A stretch of 64,000 nt of DNA from NCBI RefSeq assembly GCF_036226665.1, contig NZ_CP109007.1, positions 682,001 through 746,000 on the forward strand. The letters run 5' to 3'. The translations under genes and the position numbers were made by a program. Positions 30,332 to 41,004 of the stretch are shown here, one piece after another. The notes beneath the pieces are model-generated. The model was not told the DNA's origin, ran no database searches, and was given only the letters and a program-made list of their open reading frames with translations. The stretch's first letter is position 1; each line of letters starts with the position of its first letter. The stretch is from Streptomyces sp. NBC_00691. GTDB taxonomy: Bacteria > Actinomycetota > Actinomycetes > Streptomycetales > Streptomycetaceae.

Positions 30332-30346
30332 CCCCGGAGCCGGGGC
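30331..30346. terminator. Short GC hairpin between convergent genes
   Basis: GCCCCG/CGGGGC with loop GAGC begins at the last base of the Ddn-hemerythrin stop codon. The direct repeat GCGGAGGCGGAC (two copies) follows before the convergent GNAT gene ends at 30385. Confidence 0.45.
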
Positions 30347-30384
30347 CGGGGCGCGGAGGCGGACGCGGAGGCGGACGCGACAGG

Positions 30385-31137
30385 CTACGGCGTACGGAAG
30401 CCCCGGAAGGTCACGTGCCGGCGGGTCACGAAGCCGAGCTTCTCGTAGAGGGCGCGCGCACCGGCGTTCGCCTCGGCCACGTGGAGGAAGACCCCCTCGC
30501 CCCGCGCCTCGATGCGGGCCGCGAGCGCGCCGACCAGGCGGGCGGCGTGGCCCTGCCCACGGGCCTCGGGCGCGGTGCAGACCGCGCTGATCTCGGTCCA
30601 CCCCGGCGGCCGGAGCCGCTCGCCCGCCATCGCGACCAGCGTGCCCTTCTCACGGATGCCGAGGTAGGTGCCGAGCTCGGGGGTACGGGACCAGAACGGC
30701 CCGGGCCGGGTGCGTTCGACCAGTTCCAGCATCTCGGGCACGCTGTCCGCGCCCAGTTCGACGATGCCGTCCTCCGTCCCGTCGCCCGGCCGCCCGGACG
30801 CGGCGTCGCCCGGCCGGATCATCTGACGGCCTTCCAGGACGAAGACGGGCTCCCAGTCCGACGGCGGGAGGACGGGGCAGCTGAACATGTCGGCGAACGC
30901 GCCCCGGCCGAGGAGTGCGGTGAGGTCGTCCCACCGCACCGGGTCCGGGTCGGCGGACACGGCGGCGAAGGTCGAGACGTCCGGCAGATAGGTGACGGCC
31001 CTGCCGACGCGCCGGGCGAGAGGGGCGTGGTGGCCCCCGAGGGACTCGCCCACGGGGTCGTCCAGTACGGAAGGGTCGCGGCCCGCCATCGTGGTGTCCC
31101 TCTCATGCTCCTGCCGAACGGGAAGGCGGTCCACCAT
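30385..31137 (-). CDS. GNAT-family N-acetyltransferase
   Basis: 250 aa; the C-terminal ~120 residues are a clear GNAT domain of the FR47 type (SAVCTAPEARGQGHAARLVGAL for the acetyl-CoA P-loop, split around E-A-R; then FLHVAEANAGARALYEKLGF). The N-terminal half has no recognised domain. The ATG at 31137 follows GGAGG by 6 nt, which decides it over a later ATG (MAGRD) at 31089. Substrate unknown. It is divergent from the MFS gene with 176 bp between them. Confidence 0.87.
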   Translation of the reverse strand: MVDRLPVRQEHERDTTMAGRDPSVLDDPVGESLGGHHAPLARRVGRAVTYLPDVSTFAAVSADPDPVRWDDLTALLGRGAFADMFSCPVLPPSDWEPVFVLEGRQMIRPGDAASGRPGDGTEDGIVELGADSVPEMLELVERTRPGPFWSRTPELGTYLGIREKGTLVAMAGERLRPPGWTEISAVCTAPEARGQGHAARLVGALAARIEARGEGVFLHVAEANAGARALYEKLGFVTRRHVTFRGFRTP

Positions 31138-31313
31138 GGGGGACCTCCTCGCCTGCGAAGTCTAAGCGGGCGGCCGGCGAGCCCGCGGGCCCGGGCGGCC
31201 TTCGGCCAGGTGGCGGGTTCGTGGTCCGGTGGTCGTGTCCGCGCACGGGGAGCGGCTCCGGGTGGGACAGCCTGGCACGGTCGCCCCGACGCCCAGCGGT
31301 AAGGAGCCGTGCC

Positions 31314-32807
31314 ATGAGTGCCCATGACGATGTGGTGATCGGCACCGTCACCACGAAGATCCCCGCGCGGCTCGACCGCCTGCCGTGGTCACGATGGCAC
31401 TGGATGATCGTGATCGGGCTGGGCACCGTGTGGATCCTCGACGGCCTCGAAGTGACCATCGTGGGCAGCATGGCGGGCCGGCTCTCGGAGGACGGCAGCG
31501 GACTGCCCATCACCGACGCGCAGGTCACCGGCACGGCCGCGGCGCTGTACGTGGCGGGCGCCTGCGCGGGTGCCCTGTTCTTCGGGTGGCTCACCGACCG
31601 CTACGGACGGAAGAAGCTGTTCCTGATCACGCTCGCCGTCTATCTGGCGGCGACGGCGATGACCGCGCTGTCGTTCTCCGTGTGGTGGTTCTTCCTCTTC
31701 CGCTTCCTCACCGGATTCGGCATCGGCGGCGAGTACGCGGCCATCAACTCCGCCATCGACGAACTCATCCCGAGCAGGTACCGGGGCAGGGTCGACCTCA
31801 TCATCAACGGCAGCTACTGGCTGGGCGCCGTGGGCGGCGCGCTGCTGTCCGTGGTGGCGCTCGACACCGACATCTTCGCGATCAACGTGGGCTGGCGGCT
31901 GACCTTCGGGCTCGGTGTGGTGCTCGGGCTCGTGATCCTGCTCGTACGGCGGCACGTGCCGGAGAGCCCCCGGTGGATGCTCATCCACGGCCGGTCGGAG
32001 GGGGCGGAGGAACTCGTGACCGAGGTGGAGCACCGGGTGGAGGAGGAGAAGCACTCGCGGCTGCCGGAGCCGGACCGGTCGATCACCATCGAGCAGCGCC
32101 GCTCCATCGGCTTCGTCGAGATCGCCCGTACGCTCTTCCGTTCGTATCCGAAGCGGGCGGTCCTCGGCTTCTCCCTGTTCATCGGGCAGGCGTTCCTCTA
32201 CAACGCCATCACCTTCGGCTTCGGCTCGATCCTGGTGAAGTTCTTCGACGTGCCGACCGGCGACACCGGGTACTACTTCGCCGTCATCGCCTTCGGCAAC
32301 TTCCTCGGTCCGCTGCTGCTCGGCCGGCTCTTCGACACCGTCGGCCGGCGCACCATGATCGCGGGAACGTACATCCTGTCCGGACTGCTGCTCTTCGGGA
32401 CGGCCTGGCTCTTCGACCGCGGCAGCCTCGACGCGACGACCATGACCGCCTGCTGGTGCGTGGTCCTCTTCTTCGCCTCCGCGGGGGCGAGTTCCGCGTA
32501 TCTGACCGTCAGCGAGATCTTCCCCATGGAGACCCGGGCGATGGCGATCGCGTTCTTCTACGCCATCGGAACCGCGGCCGGCGGTATCTCCGGTCCGCTG
32601 CTCTTCGCCGAACTGACGGAGAGCGGGGTCGTCGGCGACGCCGTCATCGCCTTCTGCGTCGGCGCCACGCTCATGGTCCTGGCGGGTCTGGTCGCCCTGT
32701 TCTTCGCGGTAGCGGCGGAGGGGCGGTCGCTGGAGGACATCGCGACACCGCTCTCGGCGAAGGCGGCGCCCGAGGAGGGTTCCCGGCCGGCGGGCAGCAC
32801 CCCCTGA
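31314..32807 (+). CDS. MFS transporter (sugar-porter / aromatic-acid symporter type)
   Basis: 497 aa with 12 predicted membrane helices. It shows the MFS signature between helices 2 and 3 (GWLTDRYGRKKLFL), its copy between helices 8 and 9 (GRLFDTVGRRTMI), helix 1 WILDGLEVTIVGSM, and GEYAAINSAIDELIPSRYRGR in the middle, as in the Sugar_tr family. A cytosolic loop of ~60 charged residues separates the halves. It probably imports a sugar or organic acid by proton symport; substrate not predictable. The ATG at 31314 follows AAGGAG by 6 nt. Confidence 0.88.
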   Translation: MSAHDDVVIGTVTTKIPARLDRLPWSRWHWMIVIGLGTVWILDGLEVTIVGSMAGRLSEDGSGLPITDAQVTGTAAALYVAGACAGALFFGWLTDRYGRKKLFLITLAVYLAATAMTALSFSVWWFFLFRFLTGFGIGGEYAAINSAIDELIPSRYRGRVDLIINGSYWLGAVGGALLSVVALDTDIFAINVGWRLTFGLGVVLGLVILLVRRHVPESPRWMLIHGRSEGAEELVTEVEHRVEEEKHSRLPEPDRSITIEQRRSIGFVEIARTLFRSYPKRAVLGFSLFIGQAFLYNAITFGFGSILVKFFDVPTGDTGYYFAVIAFGNFLGPLLLGRLFDTVGRRTMIAGTYILSGLLLFGTAWLFDRGSLDATTMTACWCVVLFFASAGASSAYLTVSEIFPMETRAMAIAFFYAIGTAAGGISGPLLFAELTESGVVGDAVIAFCVGATLMVLAGLVALFFAVAAEGRSLEDIATPLSAKAAPEEGSRPAGSTP

Positions 32808-32844
32808 CGGGGCGCCGCCCTCCGGCGGGGAGCCCTCGGCGTCG

Positions 32845-34401
32845 CTAGACCGGGCGCTCGTGGCCCTCCCAGTACGGCTCGCGCAGGCGGCGCTTGTACA
32901 GCTTGCCGTTGGGGTCACGGGGCATGGTCCCGACGAAGTCGACGGACTTCGGGCGCTTGAAGCCGGCGAGGCGGTCGGCGCAGTGGGCCAGGATCTCCTC
33001 CGCGAGCGGCGCTCCGGGCTCGTACCCCTCGGCCGCCTCGACGACCGCCTTGACCTCCTCGCCCCAGTCGGCGTGCGGGATGCCGAAGGCGGCGGCGTCG
33101 GCGACGGCGGGGTGGGCGAGCAGGGCGGCCTCGATCTCGGCCGGGTAGATGTTGACCCCACCGGAGATGATCATGTCGATCTTGCGGTCGCGCAGGAAGA
33201 GATAGCCGTCCTCGTCGAGCACCCCGAGGTCCCCGACGGTGAAGAAGTCGCCGATCCGGTTCTTCGCGGTCTTGGCCTCGTCCTTGTGGTACTGGAAGCC
33301 ACCGGTGTTCATCTTCAGGTAGACGGTGCCGAGTTCACCCGGCGGCAGCCGGACCCCGTCGTCGTCGAAGACCGCGAGTTCGCTGATGGGCCAGGCCCGG
33401 CCGACGGTCCCCGGCTTCTTCAGCCACTCCTCCGCGGTCGCGAAGGCGCCGCCGCCCTCGCTCGCGGCGTAGTACTCCTCGACGCACCGGCCCCACCAGT
33501 CGATCATCGCCCGCTTGACGTGCTCGGGGCACGGCGCGGCGCCGTGGATGGCGTGGCGCATCGAGGAGACGTCGTACCGGCCGCGCACCTCCTCGGGCAG
33601 CGAGAGCAGGCGGTGGAACTGGGTGGGGACCATATGGGTGTGGGTGCAGTCGTACCGGTCGATCAGCCGGAGCATCTCCTCCGGTGTCCACCGGTCCATC
33701 AGGACCAGCGGATGCCCGATGTGCAGGGCGGCGGCGGCGAACTGCAGAACCGCCGTGTGGTAGAGCGGCGAGCAGACCAGGTGCACGTTCCCGTCGGCCG
33801 GACGGATGCCGAAGATGCCGAGGAAGCCGCCGAGATGGGTCTCCTCCGGGAGCTTTCCGGGCAGGGGACGGCGGATGCCCCTGGGCCGTCCGGTGGTGCC
33901 GGAGGTGTAGTTCATGACCCAGCCGAGGGTGCGGTCGGCGGGCGGGCCCGCGTCCTGTCCCTCCAGCAGTTCGCCGTACGCGCGGAAGCCGGGGATCGCC
34001 CCGACGGCGTAGCGGTGGGTGGCGGGCAGTCCGGCTTCGTCGGCGGCGAGGGTCACGGCCTCGGCGAACCGTTCGTGGGCGACGAGGACCTTGGCGCCGG
34101 AGTCGGCGACGATCCAGGCGATCTCGGGGCCGACGAAGTGGTGGTTGACCGGAACGAGGTAGAACCCGGCCTGGCCGGCCGCGAGATGGGCGGTGAGGAA
34201 CTCGGGCCCGTTGGGCAGGACGACGGCGAACGCGTCGCCGCACTGGAGCCCGGCCGCCCGCAGCCCGTGGACGAGCCGGTTGGCCTCGGCGTGCAGCCGG
34301 CCCGCGGTCCACTCCTCGCCGTCGGGTGCGATCAGGACCGTACGGCCGGGTTCGACGGTGGCCTGGGCCCAGAATCCGGTGGCTGCGGCTGACTGGCTCA
34401 T
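32845..34401 (-). CDS. Acyl-CoA synthetase
   Basis: 518-aa ANL enzyme: NYTSGTTGRPRGIRRPLPGK (A3), YAASEGGGAFA (A5), FTVGDLGVLDEDGYLFLRDR (A7), DMIISGGVNIYPAEIE (A8) and PNGKLYKRRLREPYW with the catalytic lysine. It makes a CoA thioester from an unknown carboxylic acid. Its ATG overlaps the TGA of the upstream nitronate monooxygenase gene (ATGA), so the two are translationally coupled. The operon is headed by a copy of the TCTGA-N7-TCAGA operator that also fronts the Ltp/FadD19 locus, which suggests a shared acyl-CoA pathway. Confidence 0.9.
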   Translation of the reverse strand: MSQSAAATGFWAQATVEPGRTVLIAPDGEEWTAGRLHAEANRLVHGLRAAGLQCGDAFAVVLPNGPEFLTAHLAAGQAGFYLVPVNHHFVGPEIAWIVADSGAKVLVAHERFAEAVTLAADEAGLPATHRYAVGAIPGFRAYGELLEGQDAGPPADRTLGWVMNYTSGTTGRPRGIRRPLPGKLPEETHLGGFLGIFGIRPADGNVHLVCSPLYHTAVLQFAAAALHIGHPLVLMDRWTPEEMLRLIDRYDCTHTHMVPTQFHRLLSLPEEVRGRYDVSSMRHAIHGAAPCPEHVKRAMIDWWGRCVEEYYAASEGGGAFATAEEWLKKPGTVGRAWPISELAVFDDDGVRLPPGELGTVYLKMNTGGFQYHKDEAKTAKNRIGDFFTVGDLGVLDEDGYLFLRDRKIDMIISGGVNIYPAEIEAALLAHPAVADAAAFGIPHADWGEEVKAVVEAAEGYEPGAPLAEEILAHCADRLAGFKRPKSVDFVGTMPRDPNGKLYKRRLREPYWEGHERPV

Positions 34402-35507
34402 GACTCGCTCCGTCCGGCGATGCGGTTGACGCGGTCGACGGCCTTCTCGAAGCCGCGGGTGAGCTCGTCCACGACCTGCTGGACGCTGCGCTCGGAGGTC
34501 ATCCGGCCGACGATCTGCCCGACGGGGGTGCCGAGCAGCGGTTCGACCTCGTACCGCTGGATACGGGAGACGGCCTCGGCGACCAGGAGTCCCTGGAGCG
34601 GCATGGGGAGCGTGCCGGGGCCCGCCGGGTCGTCCCAGGCGTCGGTCCACTCGGTGCGCAGCTGACGGGCGGGCTTGCCGGTCAGGGCACGGGAGCGGAC
34701 GGTGTCGCCGGAACCGGCGGCGAGGAGCTTGGCGGTGAGGGCGCGGGAGTGCAGGTCGGCCTCGGTGGTGGTGAGCCAGATCGAGCCGAGCCAGACGCCC
34801 TGGGCGCCGAGCGCGAGACCGGCGGCGATCTGCTCTCCGCTGCCGATGCCGCCGGCGGCGAGCACGGGCAGCGGGGACACCGCGTCGACGACTTCGGGGG
34901 TGAGCACCATGGAGGCGATCTCTCCGGTGTGGCCTCCGGCCTCGTAGCCCTGGGCGACGACGACGTCGATCCCGGCGTCGGCGTGGTGCCGGGCGTGCCG
35001 GGCGCTTCCGGCGAGGGCGGCGACGAGGACGCCGTGGTCGTGGGCGCGGGCGACGACGTCCGGCGGCGGGGAGCCGAGGGCGTTGGCGAGGAGTTTGATC
35101 GGGTAGTCGAAGGCCACGTCGAGCTGGTTGCGGGCGACCTGCTCCATCCAGCCGGTGATGCGCCAGCCGGAGGCCTCGCCCTCGGCGAGTTCGGGCACGC
35201 CGTGCTTGGCGAGCGTGGCGCGGACGAACGCCCGGTGCTCCTCCGGGATCATGGCCTCGACCTCGGCCTCGCTGACGCCTTCGACCTTCTTGGCGGGCAT
35301 CACGACGTCGAGGCCGTAGGGCAGGCCGTCGGTGTGGTCCTGCATCCAGTCGAGGTCGCGGGCCAGCTCGTCGGGGGCGGTGTAGCGGACCGCGCCGAGG
35401 ACGCCGAACCCGCCGGCTCTGGTCAGTGCGGCGGCCACCGCGGGGAAGGGCGTGAAGCCGAAGATGGCGTGCTCGATCCCCAGGGTGCGACTCAGCTCCG
35501 TCTTCAT
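34398..35507 (-). CDS. Nitronate monooxygenase family flavoprotein
   Basis: 369-aa TIM-barrel flavoenzyme of the NMO/2-nitropropane dioxygenase family. N-terminal IEHAIFGFTPFPAVAAALTRAGGFGVLGA (start of the FMN barrel; split at FTPFP), then VVAQGYEAGGHTGE, which binds FMN phosphate, and PVLAAGGIGSGEQIAAGLALGAQGVWLGS. Family members oxidise nitronates, but several act as enoyl or quinone reductases, and some are in steroid-catabolic gene sets. Coupled to an acyl-CoA synthetase here, a role in acyl-CoA or ring metabolism is plausible. The ATG at 35507 starts the barrel. It is the first gene of the operon behind the motif at 35547. Confidence 0.87.
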   Translation of the reverse strand: MKTELSRTLGIEHAIFGFTPFPAVAAALTRAGGFGVLGAVRYTAPDELARDLDWMQDHTDGLPYGLDVVMPAKKVEGVSEAEVEAMIPEEHRAFVRATLAKHGVPELAEGEASGWRITGWMEQVARNQLDVAFDYPIKLLANALGSPPPDVVARAHDHGVLVAALAGSARHARHHADAGIDVVVAQGYEAGGHTGEIASMVLTPEVVDAVSPLPVLAAGGIGSGEQIAAGLALGAQGVWLGSIWLTTTEADLHSRALTAKLLAAGSGDTVRSRALTGKPARQLRTEWTDAWDDPAGPGTLPMPLQGLLVAEAVSRIQRYEVEPLLGTPVGQIVGRMTSERSVQQVVDELTRGFEKAVDRVNRIAGRSES

Positions 35508-35546
35508 GGGCGGCAGGATGCCGCAGCGGCGCGACGGAGGGAAGAG

Positions 35547-35572
35547 GTTTTCTGATGCATCGTCAGATTCTT
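35547..35572. promoter_or_regulatory. Palindromic operator GTTTTCTGA-N7-TCAGATTCTT, copy 2
   Basis: All 19 fixed bases match copy 1 at 15182 on the same strand; the seven central bases differ (TGCATCG against CACCCAG). The centre lies ~52 bp upstream of the nitronate monooxygenase start, compared with ~72 bp for the hydratase at copy 1. Confidence 0.65.
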
Positions 35573-35693
35573 TGGAGCGTCGCACGCTTCCGCGACGAGC
35601 CTCGGCTCCGGTAAGAAAGTTTCAGTTTTCCCGGCGTGGCCGAAGTTTTCTTTCAAGGGGCTGTGGGAGAGGGTGGGCATGACGGAGGAGTCC

Positions 35694-37475
35694 ATGAGGG
35701 ACCGGGGCCCGAGCCGCCGGGCGTTCGGCGGCGGAGTCCTCGCCCTGGGAGGCGCGCTGATGATCGGTTCGATCCCGGGAGCCGCCGCGGCGCCGGAACC
35801 GGGTCCTGGGAGCCCGGGAGCGACGCGCGGCGGAGCCGCCCCCGCGCGCGGCACCACCTTGCGCCGCGGGTCCGCCGCGCGGGCGGGTCTTCTCCCGGAA
35901 CACCTGGACCGGCTGGTCACGGACGCGGAGACCTTCCTCGGCCCCTCCCCCACGCACCCCTGGTACGCGGGCGCCGTCCTGCTCGCCGGGCGGGGCGGGA
36001 CGGTGGCTCTGCACCGGCCGATCGGCATGGCCGTGCGATACGCCTCGTACGACGAGAAGACCGACACCGGGGTGGAACTGCCGCCGCACGAGCAGGTCCC
36101 CATGGCCGAGGACACCGTCTTCGACCTGGCGTCGGTCTCCAAGCTCTTCACCTCGATCCTCGCCGTGCAGCAGATCGAGCGCGGGGCACTGCGACTGGAG
36201 GCGAGGGTCACCGCGTACCTGCCGGAGTTCGGCGGCGGCGGGAAGCAGGACGTCACGGTCCGTCAGCTGCTCACCCACACCTCGGGGTTCCGGTCCTGGA
36301 TCCCGCTGTACAAGGCACCGACGCGGGAGGGGAAGCTGCGGCTGATCTGGGACGAGGTCCCGGCGAACCCGCCGGGGTCGGCGTACCTCTACTCGGATCT
36401 GAATCTGATCACGCTCCAGCTGATCCTGGAGGAGATCACCGGTCTCGGTCTGGAGGTGCTGCTCCACGACGAGATCACCGCTCCGCTCGGGATGCACCGC
36501 ACTCGTTTCAATCCACCGCTCTCCTGGCGGCCGGAGATCGCCGCCACCGAGGACGCCCGCCCGCCGTGGTCAGGTCTCGACCGGGGCATGGTCCGGGGCG
36601 AGGTCCACGACGAGAACGCCCACAGCCTGGGCGGGGTCGCGGGCCACGCGGGGATCTTCTCCCGTGCCCGGGACCTCGCGATCCTCGCCCGCACCCTGCT
36701 CAACGGCGGGTCGTACGGCAAGGCCCGCATCCTCTCCCCCGCCTCGGTGGAGCTGATGTTCACCGACTTCAACACCGCGTTCCCCGGCGACGAGCACGGA
36801 CTCGGCTTCGAGCTCTACCAGCACTGGTACATGGGCGCGATGGCCACGCCCCGGACGGCCGGACACACCGGGTTCACCGGCACCAGTCTGGTCCTCGACC
36901 CGACCACCGACAGCTTCCTCGTCGTCCTCGGCAACTCCGTGCACCCGGTGCGCTCTTGGCGCTCGGGGTCGGCTCCCCGCGTCGCCGCGGCTGACCACCT
37001 GGCCCGCGCCGTCCCGGTCCGCCCCCACCGGGGCCGTACGTCCTGGTTCTCGGGCATGGCGAGCGCCACGACGGCCACCCTGACGCTGCCTCACGTGCCG
37101 CGGGCCGCACGGCTGGAGTGCGCCCTGTGGTGGGACACCGAGCCGGGCACCGACACCGTCGTCCTGGAGTCCTCGGCCGACGGCGGCACGACCTGGCGGC
37201 CGGTGTCCTTCACCACCGACGGACGCACGGAGCACCCGGCGGGCGCGGCGGGCGGCTGGTCCGGCCGCGCCTGGCACACCGTGTCCGCCCTCCTGTCCGC
37301 GACGGACACCCTCCTGCGCTGGCGCTGCACGACGGACCAGCGGTACGTGGGACGGGGCGTGTACGTGGACGGACTGCGGCTCCTCGACGCAGCGGGCCGC
37401 CCGGTGTTCGACGAGGCGAGGCCTGCGGACGGGGCTCGGATCGAGGCGAACGGCTGGAGCAGGTCGGCCGATTGA
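35694..37475 (+). CDS. Exported serine hydrolase (class C beta-lactamase/esterase fold), Tat-type signal
   Basis: 593 aa. A twin-arginine signal (PSRRAFGGGVLALGGALMIG) leads to AAA cleavage sites, so it is probably secreted by Tat. The penicillin-binding-like catalytic domain has SVSK with S147 and K150, the YSDLN tyrosine motif and HTGFTG in place of KTG. The C-terminal ~130 residues are a beta-rich domain (ECALWWDTEPGTDTVVLESS), perhaps carbohydrate-binding. Such proteins are esterases or D-aminopeptidases rather than true beta-lactamases. The ATG at 35694 is preferred for its GGAGGAG; an ATG at 35679 is the alternative. Confidence 0.85.
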   Translation: MRDRGPSRRAFGGGVLALGGALMIGSIPGAAAAPEPGPGSPGATRGGAAPARGTTLRRGSAARAGLLPEHLDRLVTDAETFLGPSPTHPWYAGAVLLAGRGGTVALHRPIGMAVRYASYDEKTDTGVELPPHEQVPMAEDTVFDLASVSKLFTSILAVQQIERGALRLEARVTAYLPEFGGGGKQDVTVRQLLTHTSGFRSWIPLYKAPTREGKLRLIWDEVPANPPGSAYLYSDLNLITLQLILEEITGLGLEVLLHDEITAPLGMHRTRFNPPLSWRPEIAATEDARPPWSGLDRGMVRGEVHDENAHSLGGVAGHAGIFSRARDLAILARTLLNGGSYGKARILSPASVELMFTDFNTAFPGDEHGLGFELYQHWYMGAMATPRTAGHTGFTGTSLVLDPTTDSFLVVLGNSVHPVRSWRSGSAPRVAAADHLARAVPVRPHRGRTSWFSGMASATTATLTLPHVPRAARLECALWWDTEPGTDTVVLESSADGGTTWRPVSFTTDGRTEHPAGAAGGWSGRAWHTVSALLSATDTLLRWRCTTDQRYVGRGVYVDGLRLLDAAGRPVFDEARPADGARIEANGWSRSAD

Positions 37476-37499
37476 GCCCCTCCCCGGCGGGGGGCCGCT

Positions 37500-37529
37500 G
37501 CCTCCACCCCCTGCGGGGGGGGGGGAGGC
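37500..37529. terminator. Hairpin with an 11-G run between convergent genes
   Basis: GCCTCC-CCCCC pairs with GGGGG-GGAGGC across a TGC loop. It lies between the serine hydrolase stop and the lysR stop and includes a run of eleven G (37515-37525). Confidence 0.5.
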
Positions 37530-37587
37530 GCCGCTCGCCCCCGGGGCCCGCCGGCACCCGGACGGTGTCCGGCGGAGATCGCTCCCG

Positions 37588-38496
37588 TCAGGCGCCGGTT
37601 TCCGAGGCCACGCCCAGTGCGGTCAGCACGGGGCTGATCAGCGGGTGGTCCTCCGCGCCCCGCCGGACGGCGGCGAAGACCCTGCGGGTCGGGGCGACAC
37701 CCTCGATGGGACGGACCTCCACGCCCGTGAGGTCCATGCCGCGCAGGGCCGAACGCGGTACGAGTGCCACGCCGGCGGACGCGGCCGCGAGGGCGACGAC
37801 GGCCCGGAAGTCGTCGGAAGAGTGCTCCGGGTTCAGCGTGAACCCGGCGTATTCGCAGGCCAGGACGGTGACGTCATGGCAGGGGTTGCCGGCGGACTGG
37901 CCGATCCAGGCGTCCTTCGCGAGGTCGCCGAGCGCCACCCGCTCACCGGCCGCCAGCGGGTGGCCGGGCGGCAGCACCGCGTCGAAGGGTTCCGCGTAGA
38001 GCGGGACCCGGGTGAGACGGGCGTCGTCCTCGCCCGGGGCGCCCCGGTACTCGACCGCGACGGCCACGTCGACCTGCCGGTCGAGGACCATCATCAGGCT
38101 CTCGTCGCCCTCGGCGTCCCGGACCCGCACCCGGATGCCGGGGGCGGAGTCGGCCAAGGCCGTGATGGCCGGGGCCACCACGAGTCCGATGCCGGTGGCG
38201 AAGGCGGCGACGGTCACCGTACCGGCCTCACCGGAGCCGTAGGCGGCGAGTTCCGACTCGGCGCGCTCCAGCTGGGCGAGGACGGCGTTGGCGTGGCTGA
38301 GCAGGATCTCGCCGGCCGGGGTGAGCCGGGCGCCGCGGGCGCTGCGGTCCACCAGCCGGTGGCCGGTCTCCTGTTCCAGCGCGGCGAGCTGCTGGGAGAC
38401 GGCGGAGGGGGTGAGATAGAGCGCGGCGGCCGCCGCCGTGACCGTGCGGTGGTCGGCCACCGCACGGAGGATGTGCAACCGCCGCGCTTCGATCAT
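37588..38496 (-). CDS. LysR-family transcriptional regulator
   Basis: 302 aa, normal for LysR. The N-terminal HTH reads RTVTAAAAALYLTPSAVSQQLAALE (residues ~17-41), the linker helix follows, and the C-terminal inducer-binding domain has two lobes (TVTVAAFATGIG, VDVAVAVEYRGAPG, GVALVPRSALRGM). It lies 37 bp behind kbl on the same strand, so it may be the third gene of the tdh-kbl unit, although a hairpin in the gap suggests attenuation. It is not divergent from a target, so its regulon is unclear; threonine catabolism is one candidate. Confidence 0.9.
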   Translation of the reverse strand: MIEARRLHILRAVADHRTVTAAAAALYLTPSAVSQQLAALEQETGHRLVDRSARGARLTPAGEILLSHANAVLAQLERAESELAAYGSGEAGTVTVAAFATGIGLVVAPAITALADSAPGIRVRVRDAEGDESLMMVLDRQVDVAVAVEYRGAPGEDDARLTRVPLYAEPFDAVLPPGHPLAAGERVALGDLAKDAWIGQSAGNPCHDVTVLACEYAGFTLNPEHSSDDFRAVVALAAASAGVALVPRSALRGMDLTGVEVRPIEGVAPTRRVFAAVRRGAEDHPLISPVLTALGVASETGA

Positions 38497-38508
38497 GCCC
38501 CCAGTCTC

Positions 38509-38526
38509 GCAGGCCGCGGGGCCTGC
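38509..38526 (-). terminator. 7-bp hairpin between kbl and lysR
   Basis: GCAGGCC/GGCCTGC with a 4-nt loop starts 7 bp after the kbl stop on the leftward transcript. It may end most tdh-kbl transcripts before lysR. Confidence 0.5.
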
Positions 38527-38533
38527 GCCCGCC

Positions 38534-39733
<1,200 letters not shown>

Positions 39734-39736
39734 GGG

Positions 39737-40771
39737 TCAGGCTCCCGCAGTCCAGTCGAGGATGATCTTGCCGCTCTTGCCGGAGGCCGCGTCGTCGAAG
39801 GCGGCCTCGAAGTCGGTGAACGCGTAGCGTCCGGTGATGACGGGAGAGAGGTCGAGCCCGCCCTCCAGGAGCACCGACATCGCGTACCAGGTCTCGAACA
39901 TCTCGCGGCCGTAGATGCCCTTGATCGTGATCATGGAGGTGACGATCTTCGCCCAGTCGACGGCGAAGTCCTCGCTCGGCAGGCCCAGCATGGCGATCTT
40001 GCCGCCGTGGGTCATGTTGGCGACCATGTCGCGCATCGCGTGCGGGTTGCCGGACATCTCCAGGCCGACGTCGAAGCCCTCCTTGAGCCCGAGGGCGCGC
40101 TGGCCGTCGGAGACGGTCTGCTCGGTGACGTCGAGGGCGAGCGTGACGCCCGTCTTGCGCGCCAGGGCGAGGCGCTCCTCGCTGACGTCGGTGATCATGA
40201 CGCTGCGGGCGCCGGCATGCTTGGCCACGGCGGCGGCCATGATGCCGATCGGGCCCGCTCCGGTGACGAGGACGTCCTCTCCGACGAGCGGGAAGGAGAG
40301 CGCCGTGTGCACCGCGTTGCCGAACGGGTCGAAGATCGCGGCGATGTCGAGGTCGACGGGGACGCGGTGCACCCACACGTTCGAGGCGGGCAGCGCCACG
40401 AACTCGGCGAAGGCGCCGTCGCGGCCGACGCCGAGGCCGATGGTGGCGCGGCAGAGGTGGCGGCGGCCGGCCAGACAGTTGCGGCACTTGCCGCAGACGA
40501 GGTGGCCCTCGCCGCTGACCAGGTCGCCGACGGCGATGTCGGCGACGTCACGGCCGACGGAGACGACCTCGCCGACGAACTCGTGGCCGACGGTCAGCGG
40601 GGTCGCGATCGTCTTCTGCGCCCAGCCGTCCCACGAGCGGATGTGCAGGTCGGTGCCGCAGATACCGGTCCGCTTCACCTGGATGAGTACGTCGCCGGGA
40701 CCGATCTCCGGCTCGGGCACGTCCGTGAGCCAGAGTCCCGGCTCCGCCTTCAGCTTGACCAACGCCTTCAA
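39737..40771 (-). CDS. tdh: L-threonine 3-dehydrogenase
   Basis: 344-aa zinc-dependent medium-chain dehydrogenase. Catalytic zinc ligands C38 (GICGTD), H63 and E64 (GHEF); structural zinc cysteines in [15 protein letters not shown]; Rossmann motif [12 protein letters not shown]. It oxidises L-threonine to 2-amino-3-oxobutyrate with NAD+. The TTG at 40771 is favoured: GGGAG lies 8 nt upstream, the protein then starts with the family's KALVK, and the in-frame GTG six bases earlier is too close to the ribosome site. The 230-bp gap upstream (to 41005) holds its promoter; no gene seen there. Confidence 0.95.
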   Translation of the reverse strand: MKALVKLKAEPGLWLTDVPEPEIGPGDVLIQVKRTGICGTDLHIRSWDGWAQKTIATPLTVGHEFVGEVVSVGRDVADIAVGDLVSGEGHLVCGKCRNCLAGRRHLCRATIGLGVGRDGAFAEFVALPASNVWVHRVPVDLDIAAIFDPFGNAVHTALSFPLVGEDVLVTGAGPIGIMAAAVAKHAGARSVMITDVSEERLALARKTGVTLALDVTEQTVSDGQRALGLKEGFDVGLEMSGNPHAMRDMVANMTHGGKIAMLGLPSEDFAVDWAKIVTSMITIKGIYGREMFETWYAMSVLLEGGLDLSPVITGRYAFTDFEAAFDDAASGKSGKIILDWTAGA

Positions 40772-41004
40772 TGCCACGGCTCCCGACGTGCGTGTCCTGT
40801 GATGTGCGGGTATGGGCGCGGCAAGGCGCCCAAGATCCCTGGAACAGAATCTTCCGTACGGAGCGCTCGCGGTCCATCGAGGATTTCTTAAGCGCGCTCG
40901 CAGATCAGCTTCACACCACAGGCGGGGACGGGGCGACGTCAACGCGTCCGAACGGAGAGGCCCCCTCGGGGACCCTCCGTCCGGGCCGCGTGAGGGCCGG
41001 CCGG

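Noticed and set aside
35694..37475. True beta-lactamase resistance gene
   Set aside because: SVSK/YSD/HTG pattern with a long extra C-terminal domain is typical of esterase or peptidase members.
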